A stretch of 64,000 nt of DNA, from contig NZ_SWCM01000010.1 of the NCBI RefSeq assembly GCF_005116645.1, forward strand, positions 124,001 to 188,000. Reading direction: 5' to 3'. Below are positions 18,734 to 27,990 of this stretch, in pieces (position 1 is the first letter of the stretch; every line of letters starts with the position of its first letter). The notes beneath the pieces were generated by a model that saw nothing but the letters and a program-made list of their open reading frames with translations, did no database searches and had not been told where the DNA came from. Source of the DNA: Desulfopila sp. IMCC35006 (lineage in GTDB: Bacteria; Desulfobacterota; Desulfobulbia; Desulfobulbales; Desulfocapsaceae). Both the position numbers and the translations under genes were made by a program.

Positions 18734-20032
18734 TTAGTATCGATAATACTCGGGTTTATAGGGCCCGTTGATTGATACCCCAATATAGTCGGCCTGCTCC
18801 TTGGTCAGCTCAGTCAGTTGCACGCCAATCTTCTTTAAATGCAGACGGGCTACCATTTCGTCGAGAGCTTTTGGCAGGAAATACACTTTTTTGTCGTATT
18901 TGTCAGGGTTCTGCCAGAGTTCTATCTGAGCCAGGACCTGATTGGTGAATGAATTACTCATGACAAAACTTGGGTGACCTGTAGCGCAGCCAAGGTTTAC
19001 CAGCCGACCTTCCGCCAGGATTATTATCTTCTTTCCATCAGGGAAAATGACATGGTCGACCTGTGGCTTAATCGTATCCCATTGGAGGTCTCTGATACCG
19101 GCGATGTCGATTTCCGAGTCAAAGTGACCAATGTTGCAGACAATCGCCTCATCCGGCATTTGTTCCATGTGTTTGCGGGTAATGACCTTCAGGTTGCCGG
19201 TACAGGTAACAAAGATATTGCCGATCGAGGCCACTTGATCCATAGTCACAACACGATAGCCTTCCATTGCTGCCTGGAGGGCACAGATCGGGTCAATTTC
19301 GGTAATATGGACAATGGCTCCCATACCTTTCAGGGCCTGCGCACAGCCTTTGCCTACATCGCCAAAACCGACGACTACTGCATTTTTGCCGGCGATCATC
19401 ACATCGGTGGCCCTTTTTATGCCGTCGATCAGGGATTCCCGACAGCCGTACAGGTTGTCGAACTTGGATTTGGTAACCGAGTCGTTGACGTTGAAGGCGG
19501 GACAGGCAAGGGTGCCGGCTTTGGCCATTTCACTGAGTCTGTGCACTCCAGTCGTGGTTTCTTCGCTGATGCCACGAATGTTGGCCAGTTCTTTATGGTA
19601 TTTTTCATGGAGCACAAGGGTCAGGTCTCCACCGTCGTCAAGAACCATGTTCGGATGCCAGTTGTTCGGGCCGAAAATTGTCTGATCAATGCACCACCAG
19701 AAGTCCTTTTCTGATTCACCTTTCCAGGCAAAGGTGGGTATTCCTGCGGCTGCCATAGCCGCCGCAGCATGGTCCTGGGTTGAGAAAATATTGCAGCTGG
19801 ACCAGCGCACTTCCGCACCCAGAGCCACGAGAGTCTCCATCAGTACAGCGGTCTGGATGGTCATATGCAGGCAACCGGCAATTCGGGCACCTTTCAAGGG
19901 CGCTTTGTCCCGGTATTCTTCGCGCAGGGCCATAAGGCCAGGCATTTCCGTTTCGGCAATGGCGACCTCTTTACGCCCCCAGTCGGCAAGGCTCATATCT
20001 GCTACTTTGTAATCTTTAAAATTTTCAGTCAT
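18734..20032 (-). CDS. ahcY: Adenosylhomocysteinase
   Basis: Hydrolyses S-adenosylhomocysteine to adenosine and homocysteine, clearing the product of SAM-dependent methylation. 432 aa. Motifs: [17 protein letters not shown] with the substrate-binding His, [17 protein letters not shown], the NAD site [42 protein letters not shown], and the C-terminal KPEYYRY that reaches into the neighbouring subunit's NAD site. It lies 70 bp downstream of metK, which makes SAM, so the two form a SAM-cycle operon. Confidence 0.97.
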   Translation of the reverse strand: MTENFKDYKVADMSLADWGRKEVAIAETEMPGLMALREEYRDKAPLKGARIAGCLHMTIQTAVLMETLVALGAEVRWSSCNIFSTQDHAAAAMAAAGIPTFAWKGESEKDFWWCIDQTIFGPNNWHPNMVLDDGGDLTLVLHEKYHKELANIRGISEETTTGVHRLSEMAKAGTLACPAFNVNDSVTKSKFDNLYGCRESLIDGIKRATDVMIAGKNAVVVGFGDVGKGCAQALKGMGAIVHITEIDPICALQAAMEGYRVVTMDQVASIGNIFVTCTGNLKVITRKHMEQMPDEAIVCNIGHFDSEIDIAGIRDLQWDTIKPQVDHVIFPDGKKIIILAEGRLVNLGCATGHPSFVMSNSFTNQVLAQIELWQNPDKYDKKVYFLPKALDEMVARLHLKKIGVQLTELTKEQADYIGVSINGPYKPEYYRY

Positions 20033-20102
20033 ATCTATATTCCAATTATGGTTTTGATTTATTTTTCCTAAAACGGGTGCTGCTGTTTAGACGGCGTCTC
20101 AA

Positions 20103-21269
20103 TCAGCGAAGCCCGGCGGCCTCACGGAGGATGTCGGCTTTATCGGTTTTTTCCCAGGTAAAATTAGGGAGTTCCCGACCAAAATGGCCATATGACGCGG
20201 TCTTTAAATAGATAGGTCGCAACAAATCGAGTTGCTGAACAATAGCCTTTGGCCGGAGATCAAAGTGCTCGCTAATAAGTTTTTTTATCGCGGTATCGGA
20301 GATCTTCCCGGTCCCAAAACTGTTAACATTAATAGATACCGGCTGAGAGATGCCGATGGCATAGGCTACCTGCACTTCCATTTCACTGGCAATCCCCGCT
20401 GCAACGAGATTTTTTGCAACATAGCGTCCATAATAGGAGCTTGAACGGTCTACTTTGGATGGATCTTTGCCGGAAAACGCACCGCCGCCGTGCGACCCCT
20501 TGCCGCCGTAGGTATCGACAATTATTTTCCGTCCGGTGACCCCGCAGTCACCAACGGGGCCACCAATGACAAAACGACCGGTGGGGTTGATAAAGAACTT
20601 GGTATCCTTATCGATCATATGCACTGGAAGCACCGGTTTGATGATTTCTTCCATAACGCCTTCTTTCAGATCATTGTAAGAAATCGTCGTATCGTGCTGC
20701 GTGGAGAGGACCACTGCCTCGATTCTGCTCGGCTTATGATCGATGTACTGTATAGTTACCTGACTTTTAGCGTCCGGCCTGAGCCAGGGCAGGATGCCGG
20801 CTTTACGGATTTGCGCTTGTTTCTTGGTAAGAAGATGCGCGTAATAAATAGGCATCGGCATCAGCACATCGGTTTCATGGCAGGCATAACCAAACATTAA
20901 CCCCTGGTCCCCTGCACCCTGGTCGAGATCCAGGCCGGAACCCTCGTTGACGCCCTGGGCTATGTCCGGAGATTGTTTATCAATGGAGGTCAGCACGGCA
21001 CATGACTGCCAGTCAAACCCCATATCTGAAGAATTATACCCTATTTCCTTGATGGTTTGGCGGACGACTTCCGGCATATCCACCCAGGCAGTGGTTGTTA
21101 TTTCCCCGGCAATTACGGCCATACCGGTAGTAACCAGTGTTTCGCAGGCGACTCGGGCATGGGGATCCTGCTCGAGAATTGAATCTAGAATGGCATCTGA
21201 TATTTGGTCGGCCACTTTATCCGGGTGACCTTCGGACACAGATTCGGAGGTAAAGAGATAATCTGACAT
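20103..21269 (-). CDS. metK: S-adenosylmethionine synthetase
   Basis: Makes SAM from methionine and ATP. 388 aa, standard. Motifs: [20 protein letters not shown] at the N-terminus (ATP and Mg), [32 protein letters not shown], and [16 protein letters not shown] (P-loop-like and active-site Lys). It is first in the minus-strand pair metK-ahcY. A TATAGT -10-like box lies about 65-70 nt upstream, without a clear -35. I looked for a SAM riboswitch in the leader and saw none. Confidence 0.98.
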   Translation of the reverse strand: MSDYLFTSESVSEGHPDKVADQISDAILDSILEQDPHARVACETLVTTGMAVIAGEITTTAWVDMPEVVRQTIKEIGYNSSDMGFDWQSCAVLTSIDKQSPDIAQGVNEGSGLDLDQGAGDQGLMFGYACHETDVLMPMPIYYAHLLTKKQAQIRKAGILPWLRPDAKSQVTIQYIDHKPSRIEAVVLSTQHDTTISYNDLKEGVMEEIIKPVLPVHMIDKDTKFFINPTGRFVIGGPVGDCGVTGRKIIVDTYGGKGSHGGGAFSGKDPSKVDRSSSYYGRYVAKNLVAAGIASEMEVQVAYAIGISQPVSINVNSFGTGKISDTAIKKLISEHFDLRPKAIVQQLDLLRPIYLKTASYGHFGRELPNFTWEKTDKADILREAAGLR

Positions 21270-21389
21270 AGCAACTCCAATTATTATTGAATCAACTTCT
21301 AAAAAAAAACTCCACTGCTCAAAAAAAGGACACTATACACAGTCTTGACGTAAAATGCGGTAAAAAGTCGCATGATATCGAGGAAAATT

Positions 21390-21550
21390 GCAAATAAAAT
21401 TGCGTCTTCGCTTCGTCGAAAGGATGGGCAGCTGCTACCAGACTCAAAGTGAACGCGGTTGGGCTGACCGATGGTTCTTGCCCGGTAGTCAAATAATGAT
21501 TACGATGCTTCGTCTGGCGCCCAGATAGTTGGTGCCCTCTTGGTTTTAGA
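21390..21550. other. Unassigned intergenic tract upstream of metK
   Basis: Part of a 503-bp gap (21270-21772). It contains self-complementary pieces on both strands: TCTGGCGCCCAGA, GCTACC with GGTAG, and GGGCA near 21428 with TGCCC near 21536. There is no ORF and no match to tRNA, SRP or riboswitch sequences that I recognise. It may hold a small RNA or be inert. Confidence 0.25.
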
Positions 21551-21564
21551 TATAAAGATGAATC

Positions 21565-21734
21565 TGATTACCCCTCAAGCTCAGCTTGTCGAAATGGAAG
21601 GGTGTGGGCTGTTTGTTTTACGGGTTTCTGCAGCCAAGGATGGCTGCAGCGAAGCTCCCAGGGATGGGTTTACGGCGTCCCGGGAAACGAACAGCCCACA
21701 CCCTGGTTAAGTAGACGAACATTAGGGGTTATCA
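21565..21734. mobile_element. MITE-like palindromic element, copy A2
   Basis: A 170-bp palindromic element with the same plan as A1: ends TGATTACCCCT and AGGGGTTATCA; arms GGTGTGGGCTGTT with an inverted partner AACAGCCCACACC; and a centre CTGCAGCCAAGGATGGCTGC followed by CAGGGATGGGTTTACGGCGT. Only ends and core match A1; the arms are unrelated in sequence but still self-complementary. An imperfect 11-bp direct repeat flanks it (TAAAGATGAAT and GAAATATGAAT, 9 of 11). No ORF lies inside. Confidence 0.75.
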
Positions 21735-21772
21735 GAAATATGAATGGTTTTTTTTAAAGGGGATAAAGACGG

Positions 21773-22744
21773 ATGTCTATCGAAGCAGCAAAAGAAGTTT
21801 TACGAATTGAAGAACAAGGGTTGGCCGCAGTGCGCGAGCGTATTGGTGAAGAGTTTGTCCGGGCCGTTGAAACAGTATTGTCTTGTCCGGGCCGTTTGGT
21901 GATAACCGGCATCGGCAAATCCGGTATTGTCGGGCAAAAGATATCGGCTACATTGAACAGTACCGGGACACCATCGTTCTTCCTGCACCCCGTTGAAGCC
22001 ATGCACGGAGATCTCGGTATGGTCATGCCCGGAGATGTGATTCTGGCCATTTCGTATTCGGGAGAGACCGCCGAACTGAATGGTTTGCTGGTCAGTCTCA
22101 AGGAAAGAGGCAATAAGGTTATCGCCATGACCGGTGGGAAGTACTCCTCGCTGGCTGCTGCTGCCGATATTGTGCTGGATATCAGGGTACCGAAAGAAGC
22201 CTGTCCGCTGGGTCTTGCGCCAACCGCCAGCACAACGGCTACCCTGGCTATGGGAGACGCCCTCTCCGTTGTTCTGTTGAACCGTAAAAAATTTCAGGCC
22301 GAAGATTTTCGGTTAAATCACCCAGGAGGCAGCCTGGGGCAGCGATTGAAGGTGAAAGTGACAGAGGTTATGATCGCGGGGGAAAACATCCCGGTTGTCT
22401 TTCCGGCCGATTCCGCGACCGATGCAATTCGGGTGCTGAACGAAAAAAACAACGGTGCAGTTCTGGTCGTCGGCCCGGATAACGAAATTCTTGGTATTAT
22501 TACCGATGGTGATGTGCGCCGGGCAGTTGTCAATTTACAGGGGTTCAAGACGCTTACCGCCGCGCAGTTGATGACCAGGAATCCAATCAGCATCAACGGC
22601 GATCAACTTGCGGCTGATGCTCTCAGTATCATGCAAAAATACGAGATCACTGCTCTGCCGATTGTTGATGGTGCCGGAAAGCTCGTTGGCTTGCTGCATC
22701 TCCACAATCTGCTCGGCAAAGGCGAGTTCCGCTTTCTGGTTTGA
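21773..22744 (+). CDS. kdsD: Arabinose-5-phosphate isomerase (KpsF/GutQ/KdsD family)
   Basis: Converts ribulose 5-phosphate to arabinose 5-phosphate for Kdo and lipopolysaccharide synthesis. 323 aa with a SIS domain (VITGIGKSGIVGQKISATL, ISYSGETAELN, APTASTTATLAMGDAL) and two C-terminal CBS domains (from about residue 205, including ILGIITDGDVRR). The HPGGSLGQRL segment linking the parts is typical. AAGGGGATAAAGACGG precedes the ATG. It stands alone, convergent with the next gene. The Gram-negative envelope inferred from BamD agrees with the role. Confidence 0.94.
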   Translation: MSIEAAKEVLRIEEQGLAAVRERIGEEFVRAVETVLSCPGRLVITGIGKSGIVGQKISATLNSTGTPSFFLHPVEAMHGDLGMVMPGDVILAISYSGETAELNGLLVSLKERGNKVIAMTGGKYSSLAAAADIVLDIRVPKEACPLGLAPTASTTATLAMGDALSVVLLNRKKFQAEDFRLNHPGGSLGQRLKVKVTEVMIAGENIPVVFPADSATDAIRVLNEKNNGAVLVVGPDNEILGIITDGDVRRAVVNLQGFKTLTAAQLMTRNPISINGDQLAADALSIMQKYEITALPIVDGAGKLVGLLHLHNLLGKGEFRFLV

Positions 22745-22792
22745 TTGCTCAGTAATGGCTATGGACAAAAAATAACGCCGGCAGGGATACTT

Positions 22793-25306
22793 TTATTTTT
22801 CCGAGTAAAAACTCCACCGGCCCGTGTTTTTATCGTAGCTGTAAAACATGACCATGTTAAGCGGGCGACCCCCGTCGTTTTCTGTACACTGCATCTTAAA
22901 CACGAGTTTGAAGGCTGTTTCCTTGGTGAAGGTAATGACCGGGTTGGAAAGATTTTCAGCGGTAGCATTTGGATAATTAGCGACAAAGAGTGTCTGATAA
23001 TTGTTTTGCAGATATGCTTCCTTGCTCTGCAGAAATATCTTTTTATCGAGTGCCTGCATAGCTTTGCTGGTCTCGGCTGAAGTGTTGCTGAACTCTTCTT
23101 CTCCCTTCAAGGAACTCTTGGCAATATTGGTTAGAATCTGCTGATACGTTCGTCGTGCTTTGGCTAAAGCATTATCCTTCAATTGCGTCTCGAGAATTTG
23201 ACGATCGCGAATTATTTTTGCCTGGAGGATAATTCTGTCGAGCTTCTGGATATTAACGTCGGTGTCAACTTCTTTCGCCATAGCTTTAGTCCCGATGAGT
23301 AAGGATCTTGCAGTGCTGTAGGCTTTAATAGCCTCATCCCAGGAGGCTGCAGCGAAAGATTTGTTGCCCTTGTTGATGGAGTTGTAGAGTTCCGCCCGTT
23401 TTATGTTGTTTTTGATTGCGTCGATTGACTCGGGAGGGAGAGCCGTCTTCCGGCCGCTGGCCAGCGCGAGATTATAAGATTCTATCGCGCTGAGCCAGTC
23501 CGTCCCGGTAAAAGAAAGGTCACCTTGTTCTTTAAGGTTGGCAAACTGGCTTTTCTGCAGTTCATTCTGGAGCTCGACGGAATATTGTTCACGATCCGAT
23601 TCGGGAAGATCTACTAACACTTTCTGGGCCTGCAACAGCTTTTCAATGGCGGTTTCCCATTCTTTCTTCTGTATTGCCATCTGGGCGGGATCATAGAACA
23701 TCCTGAACTTGGCTATCTGTCGTTTGCGATGCAGGCCCTCAATAATCGACGGTTCAACATAGCCTTTTCCTTCAATCTGTGCCAAAAGCGTATCGTACTG
23801 CTGCAAGGCCGGCTGCCATTTGCTCGCTTTGAAGAGTGACTCGGCTTCACTGAGCTGTTGTTTGATTGACAGGAGGGCTTTGGTTTCGTTTATGGGAACG
23901 TATTTGCCGTCAAGAAGAATATATCCGGCCAGGCCCTTGGTCAGCTTCTCGGAGGTTAAGATCTCCTGGATAAATTTTTCAAGCTGGCGGGCAAAGTCCT
24001 GATGGATGAATCTTACCTCTCCAACCAGTCTTAGCGCTTTATCACACGAATTCTTGGCCTCTTTGAACTGGTTGTTGGCAATGGCTGTAGAACATGCGGC
24101 ATAGGCTATCTCGGCACTACTGAGTTTGTTGGTAAAGGAATACCAGAGATAGCCACCGGCTGCTATGACGAGAGTCATTAAACCAAGGAGCAGGAATAAG
24201 GGCAGTCTGCTCTTTTTGTGATCTTTGGGTAAAAAGAGATCGTGGGGCGTTGGTGGCTTGACTGTCGCACCCTTATTGGCTGCTTTAGAAGCGCCCTTTT
24301 TGCCTGATGCTGCTCCATTACCATTCTTAACAGGGGGGGATGATTTGTCAGCAGGTTGTGGGGCAGAAAAATCGAGAGTTTTACCCGGGCTGATATCGTC
24401 GAGAAGAGCAAGAGTCTGTTTAACCCGGTGAATATCAGAATCAATGGTTGGAAAGTCGGCGACAGTCGAAGTAATCTGTTGATATTTTTCAAGAGCGATC
24501 TGAGCTTCACCCTTGTTTTCGAACTTTTTCCCGTCACGGTGCAGTTTCTCCACCCTCTCAATCTCTTCTCTGGCCCTTTCACATAAGGTGGTCAGTTCAT
24601 GGGATGGCGTCTTGATATCTGCAGCCGTATTGAGCAGGGTATAATATTTTTTCTGCCTTTGCAGCTGGGTGAAGGGTTGAAGATCAATTTTAGGGGTAAT
24701 GCCGACCTCCGGAAAAGATGTATTCAGAGTAATGTCCTCATCATCTTTTCCTTCTTCCAAGGCCAGAAAGTCAAATTCGGGGGCTAAATCAGAATCGTCC
24801 AGGGTGTCAACTTCGTGGCGACGATGAGGTGCTGAGGAGGAACGACTGCCATTGCCCCAACTGATATGGGCAAGCGGGAATTTGACTGCATTGTCCAGAT
24901 ACCACTCAGCGGCTTCTTCATTAAAGGCGTTGGTCGTTGAATATATTTCCCCATTGATCATTTTACCTATATGGACGATAAGATCGGGCAGGGCGCGAGT
25001 CTGTTCCCAGAAATCGCCGAGACATATGGCGGCAGGATCGAAATCCGGGTGGAAAATATCACTTTTCGGCTTGCAACTTGGCGGGAAATGTGGAAAACCA
25101 AATGGAATTGCGAGTTCCACCACATGATCAATTGACTCGACAATTTGCCCCCCATTCTTCTTGGACATGCCAGTGATCGTGTAGGTAATTTCATACTGAT
25201 CCGGAGGGTCTCCCTTTGTTGGTTGAACGGAAATCACCGGATGAGAAACGAAATGTTCCCTTATCTGTCTATAGATTTCATCTAACTGGCTGGGAGAAGC
25301 AGACAT
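22793..25306 (-). CDS. Membrane protein with N-terminal E2/UBC-like domain and C-terminal helical repeats
   Basis: 837 aa. Residues about 1-145 resemble a ubiquitin-conjugating (E2) fold: hydrophobic strands, then FPHFPP at 71-76 (E2 YPxxPP), FHPDFD at 85-90 (E2 HPN), and AICLGDFW at 93-100 with C95 at the E2 active-site Cys position, then a helix ALPDLIVHIGKMI. A polar, Ser/Lys/Pro-rich linker with coiled segments runs to about 365. One membrane helix (about 367-390, LPLFLLLGLMTLVIAAGGYL) follows Lys/Arg, predicting a cytoplasmic E2-like part and an exported C-terminus. That C-terminus (about 395-837) is helical, TPR-like. No E1, Ubl or JAB gene adjoins. Conjugating activity is inference. 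A second, divergent gene lies 168 bp upstream. Confidence 0.7.
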   Translation of the reverse strand: MSASPSQLDEIYRQIREHFVSHPVISVQPTKGDPPDQYEITYTITGMSKKNGGQIVESIDHVVELAIPFGFPHFPPSCKPKSDIFHPDFDPAAICLGDFWEQTRALPDLIVHIGKMINGEIYSTTNAFNEEAAEWYLDNAVKFPLAHISWGNGSRSSSAPHRRHEVDTLDDSDLAPEFDFLALEEGKDDEDITLNTSFPEVGITPKIDLQPFTQLQRQKKYYTLLNTAADIKTPSHELTTLCERAREEIERVEKLHRDGKKFENKGEAQIALEKYQQITSTVADFPTIDSDIHRVKQTLALLDDISPGKTLDFSAPQPADKSSPPVKNGNGAASGKKGASKAANKGATVKPPTPHDLFLPKDHKKSRLPLFLLLGLMTLVIAAGGYLWYSFTNKLSSAEIAYAACSTAIANNQFKEAKNSCDKALRLVGEVRFIHQDFARQLEKFIQEILTSEKLTKGLAGYILLDGKYVPINETKALLSIKQQLSEAESLFKASKWQPALQQYDTLLAQIEGKGYVEPSIIEGLHRKRQIAKFRMFYDPAQMAIQKKEWETAIEKLLQAQKVLVDLPESDREQYSVELQNELQKSQFANLKEQGDLSFTGTDWLSAIESYNLALASGRKTALPPESIDAIKNNIKRAELYNSINKGNKSFAAASWDEAIKAYSTARSLLIGTKAMAKEVDTDVNIQKLDRIILQAKIIRDRQILETQLKDNALAKARRTYQQILTNIAKSSLKGEEEFSNTSAETSKAMQALDKKIFLQSKEAYLQNNYQTLFVANYPNATAENLSNPVITFTKETAFKLVFKMQCTENDGGRPLNMVMFYSYDKNTGRWSFYSEK

Positions 25307-25474
25307 GAATATATATTGTAATAGTGGTTAAATTGATTACCATTTTTTTCAGTATAGCAACTTATTTACGCAACACCAAAAGAAACTTTGACAGGGCTAT
25401 AATTTGTACTCGAAAGAGTGCGCTTCGGGATGAGGGAAGGTAGTTGGCAGGTATTGTCCACTACGCAAATGTGA

Positions 25475-26548
25475 ATGAGAAATATTAGCGTAATTTTCAC
25501 AATCGGCAAAGAAAATAATTGCCCGTTGTATAGAGTGGACGAAAGGTTGTTCCTTTCGGATAAGACGCTTTCCTGTCCGAAGGGAAAGGAGATGTGTCTG
25601 ATCCTCGTTCGTGACCTGACTGAGTTGTTGTTCAAATTCTTACAAGAGCAACCCTTTGATGTGAAGCGTTATGCCGGAAAAGTTTTTAACTGCAGTGGCT
25701 GTACCGGGTTAATAAAATTTACTCTGCTGCAACCGGAGGCCACGACAGATGGCCGGGACGACTGCGGCGGGGCTGATGCTGTTGCCCGGATTCATTCTTC
25801 TCTTCTCAAGGCGTATGGAAACGTTGTCAATCGCTCATTACTGCAAGTTCTTCCACCAGACCAGCTGGAGAGTGTGCTTGGTCTTTTTCAAGAGATTGAA
25901 TTGAGTGAGGGGACAACGCTTATTCGCAAAGGAGAAAAGAATCATAATCTCTATATAGTTGTTGAAGGTGAACTCCTTGTCGAAAGCGGCGGGGTGCAGT
26001 TAGCTCTACTTGGCCAGGGAGAAATTTGCGGAGAAATGAGTTACCTGGGAGCCGATGTTGCTGTATCAACTGTGAAAGCCAAAAAAAAGGCCAGGGTTTT
26101 GGCTATAGCCGGAGATCTCTTTGGCAGTCTGCTTGGCAGTAATGGTGAGATTCAGTCCTTTATGGCGCAGTTGCTTGCCGGAAGGTTGAGACAGACCAAT
26201 GCGGCGCGAGCCCGTGATTTTGAATCGTGTATGAGTGGCAGAATTGATGAGATCGTTCCTGCCGAACTTTTTCAGATTTTTCACATGCACCAGAAAACCG
26301 GGGTGCTGGTTTTGGATCTGCCGGATGGCCGGGCGAAGGTTTCTTTCCGTGAAGGCTGCATTATCAATGCCGGCTATGGCGAAATGGTCAATGAAGAGGC
26401 GATATTTAAGATTCTCGCCGAAAAAAAAGGTTTCTACCGATTCACCACCGGCCTCACCCCCAAGGAGATGAAGGCGGCAGAGATTGGTGATTTTATGATG
26501 CTCCTTATGGAGGGTGTCAAGAGGGTTGACGAGGGGCAGGAACGTTAG
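25475..26548 (+). CDS. Cyclic nucleotide-binding domain protein with C-terminal DUF4388 (PATAN)
   Basis: 357 aa in three parts. Residues 1-90 form a small Cys-containing domain (C16, C34, C41, C73, C76; CPKGKEMC and NCSGC), possibly metal binding. Residues about 115-235 are a cNMP-binding/CRP-like beta roll (EIELSEGTTLIRKGEKN, LYIVVEGELLVES, LGQGEICGEMSYLG). Residues about 250-345 match DUF4388 (FQIFHMHQKTGVLVLDLPDG, VSFREGCIINAGYG). There is no DNA-binding helix-turn-helix, so it looks like a signalling adaptor rather than a CRP regulator. It is divergent from the E2-like gene and its last codons overlap the HAD gene tail to tail by 4 bp. Confidence 0.82.
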   Translation: MRNISVIFTIGKENNCPLYRVDERLFLSDKTLSCPKGKEMCLILVRDLTELLFKFLQEQPFDVKRYAGKVFNCSGCTGLIKFTLLQPEATTDGRDDCGGADAVARIHSSLLKAYGNVVNRSLLQVLPPDQLESVLGLFQEIELSEGTTLIRKGEKNHNLYIVVEGELLVESGGVQLALLGQGEICGEMSYLGADVAVSTVKAKKKARVLAIAGDLFGSLLGSNGEIQSFMAQLLAGRLRQTNAARARDFESCMSGRIDEIVPAELFQIFHMHQKTGVLVLDLPDGRAKVSFREGCIINAGYGEMVNEEAIFKILAEKKGFYRFTTGLTPKEMKAAEIGDFMMLLMEGVKRVDEGQER

Positions 26549-27177
26549 GCTATCGTTGCCTGAACAGGCGGCAGTCGAAGAATCTCCATAAAACTGGTGA
26601 CGTGGTAGTCGGCCCGAAGCTCCGGATTTTTGAAAGCGATCAGCGGTACCCGGCAACTCGCGGCCTGTTTCTCATCCAGAATCGAATCGCCAATAAAAAG
26701 AGCTTCTTCAGGGCTGCACTGGTAATGGGCCAGGATTTCCAGAAGCCCATCCGGTGCAGGTTTTGGGCGTCGGGCGGTTGCTGCAGTGACTACCTTGCCA
26801 AAATACTCTTCCAGCGCATAACTCTTGAGCAGTGGAATCATTGTGTCCGTGCGATTGGTTGAGATCGCCAGATGGATCGACTTGCTGGTGATCTTGAGAA
26901 AATCAACAAGGTCAGCTTCAATCTCCATGTACTGCAGAAATGGTGTGTATGCACACAATCTCCGGAATGCATGTACTTCGTCCAGAGTCGGCGATGCATA
27001 ATGACGGAAAATATGCTGCACCGAGTCGGTGACACTGCTCATGTGGGCAAATTCTTCTTCGCTCGTGTTCATCGGGGGTAAACCGAAGTGACTGAGCAGG
27101 TGGTTGTAGTACATACAATTGGCTTTTTTGGAATCGAACATGACTCCGTCACAGTCAAAGACTAAAAGTTTCAGCAT
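26545..27177 (-). CDS. HAD-superfamily hydrolase, phosphoglycolate phosphatase-like
   Basis: 210 aa. HAD motif I is FDCDGVMFDS (D8, D10), motif II is the STNRT stretch, motif III a Lys in RRPKPAPDGL, and motif IV FIGDSILDEKQA. The cap is alpha-helical (C1 type), as in Gph and beta-phosphoglucomutase. The substrate cannot be read from sequence. It is last in a minus-strand series secDF, ykgJ-like, HAD, with a 43-bp gap before it, and overlaps the opposing cNMP gene by 4 bp at the stop codons. Confidence 0.87.
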   Translation of the reverse strand: MLKLLVFDCDGVMFDSKKANCMYYNHLLSHFGLPPMNTSEEEFAHMSSVTDSVQHIFRHYASPTLDEVHAFRRLCAYTPFLQYMEIEADLVDFLKITSKSIHLAISTNRTDTMIPLLKSYALEEYFGKVVTAATARRPKPAPDGLLEILAHYQCSPEEALFIGDSILDEKQAASCRVPLIAFKNPELRADYHVTSFMEILRLPPVQATIA

Positions 27178-27220
27178 GGCAAAAATAGTTCAAAAAAAAG
27201 TTGAGGGCAGAGCGACAGCC

Positions 27221-27961
27221 TTAAGAGCGGTCAAAGAGCTGCTGATGCAGCCAGTCAATGCCAAACAATAACAGCTTTTCATCATCCTGGATCAAACAAT
27301 TTTTCTCCGATTCATTGCGTTTGATAGTATCGAGGCGATCCGCGACCACCTTTTCCCTGAAGGTGTCAATATTATAAAGCGCAAGAATATAAAGATCGAT
27401 ATCTTCCGGCGAGGGCTTACGCCCCTTACGTATCGAATCGTGCTGAACAATTGTTGTTATGGCATCGTTGAACCGGTTATACGTCACAAGCTCCTGTTCT
27501 GCACTGTATTGTACCGCATTGTGTGCTGCCGGTTCGGCAAAACCTTGACAGTGTGCTTCTTTCAGGAGGACGAAATGCTCTTCCTTCGTGCCGTTTTCGC
27601 ACCGCACGACCGCGCGGCCAAGCGGATAGGCGCGGCAGGCTGACGGCCGATGGGGATACACCGTGCAGCCCTGTTCCGAAACGAAGACACAGCTCGCTCT
27701 GCCATCATCGACCATCGTCAGGTAGAAGCGTGGAAACGGCTCGCCTGGATCTTGTTCAATAATAATATATTCATCGAGCAATTGTCTCGAGGTGAGCCCG
27801 GTTGCCCGTCGCAACCGCAGGACATCATACGGCGTCAGGGCGAGCTCGAGCATGCGGCAGCATTCAGTAAAGCACTTGACGTTCTTATGACAGGAAAACG
27901 TAAACGTTTCCGACCGGCCAAGTTTGGTCATATGTCGTGGGAGTATTGGTGGTTGAGTCAT
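27221..27961 (-). CDS. YkgJ-family cysteine cluster protein
   Basis: 246 aa from the ATG at 27961, preceded by AAGGAC 5 nt upstream; the frame opens 17 codons earlier, overlapping secDF. The N-terminal cluster FSCHKNVKCFTECCRMLEL and the later Cys residues in CVFVSEQGCTVYPHRPSACRAYPLG match the CxxCxxxCC...C family (UPF0153/YkgJ), thought to bind iron or zinc. The exact role is unknown. It lies 29 bp after secDF and is likely co-transcribed. Confidence 0.85.
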   Translation of the reverse strand: MTQPPILPRHMTKLGRSETFTFSCHKNVKCFTECCRMLELALTPYDVLRLRRATGLTSRQLLDEYIIIEQDPGEPFPRFYLTMVDDGRASCVFVSEQGCTVYPHRPSACRAYPLGRAVVRCENGTKEEHFVLLKEAHCQGFAEPAAHNAVQYSAEQELVTYNRFNDAITTIVQHDSIRKGRKPSPEDIDLYILALYNIDTFREKVVADRLDTIKRNESEKNCLIQDDEKLLLFGIDWLHQQLFDRS

Positions 27962-27990
27962 ATGTTGTCCTTTTTTTTCGTCTTTTTGTC

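Noticed and set aside
18974-19714. 246-codon plus-strand ORF
   Set aside because: Lies wholly opposite ahcY, whose motifs are unmistakable; the product resembles nothing.
21270-21400. SAM or SAH riboswitch upstream of metK or ahcY
   Set aside because: No match to the conserved cores that I know; the 70-bp metK-ahcY gap is too short and unstructured.
26066-26656. 196-codon minus-strand ORF
   Set aside because: Overlaps the cNMP/DUF4388 gene and the HAD gene, both of which have clear domains.
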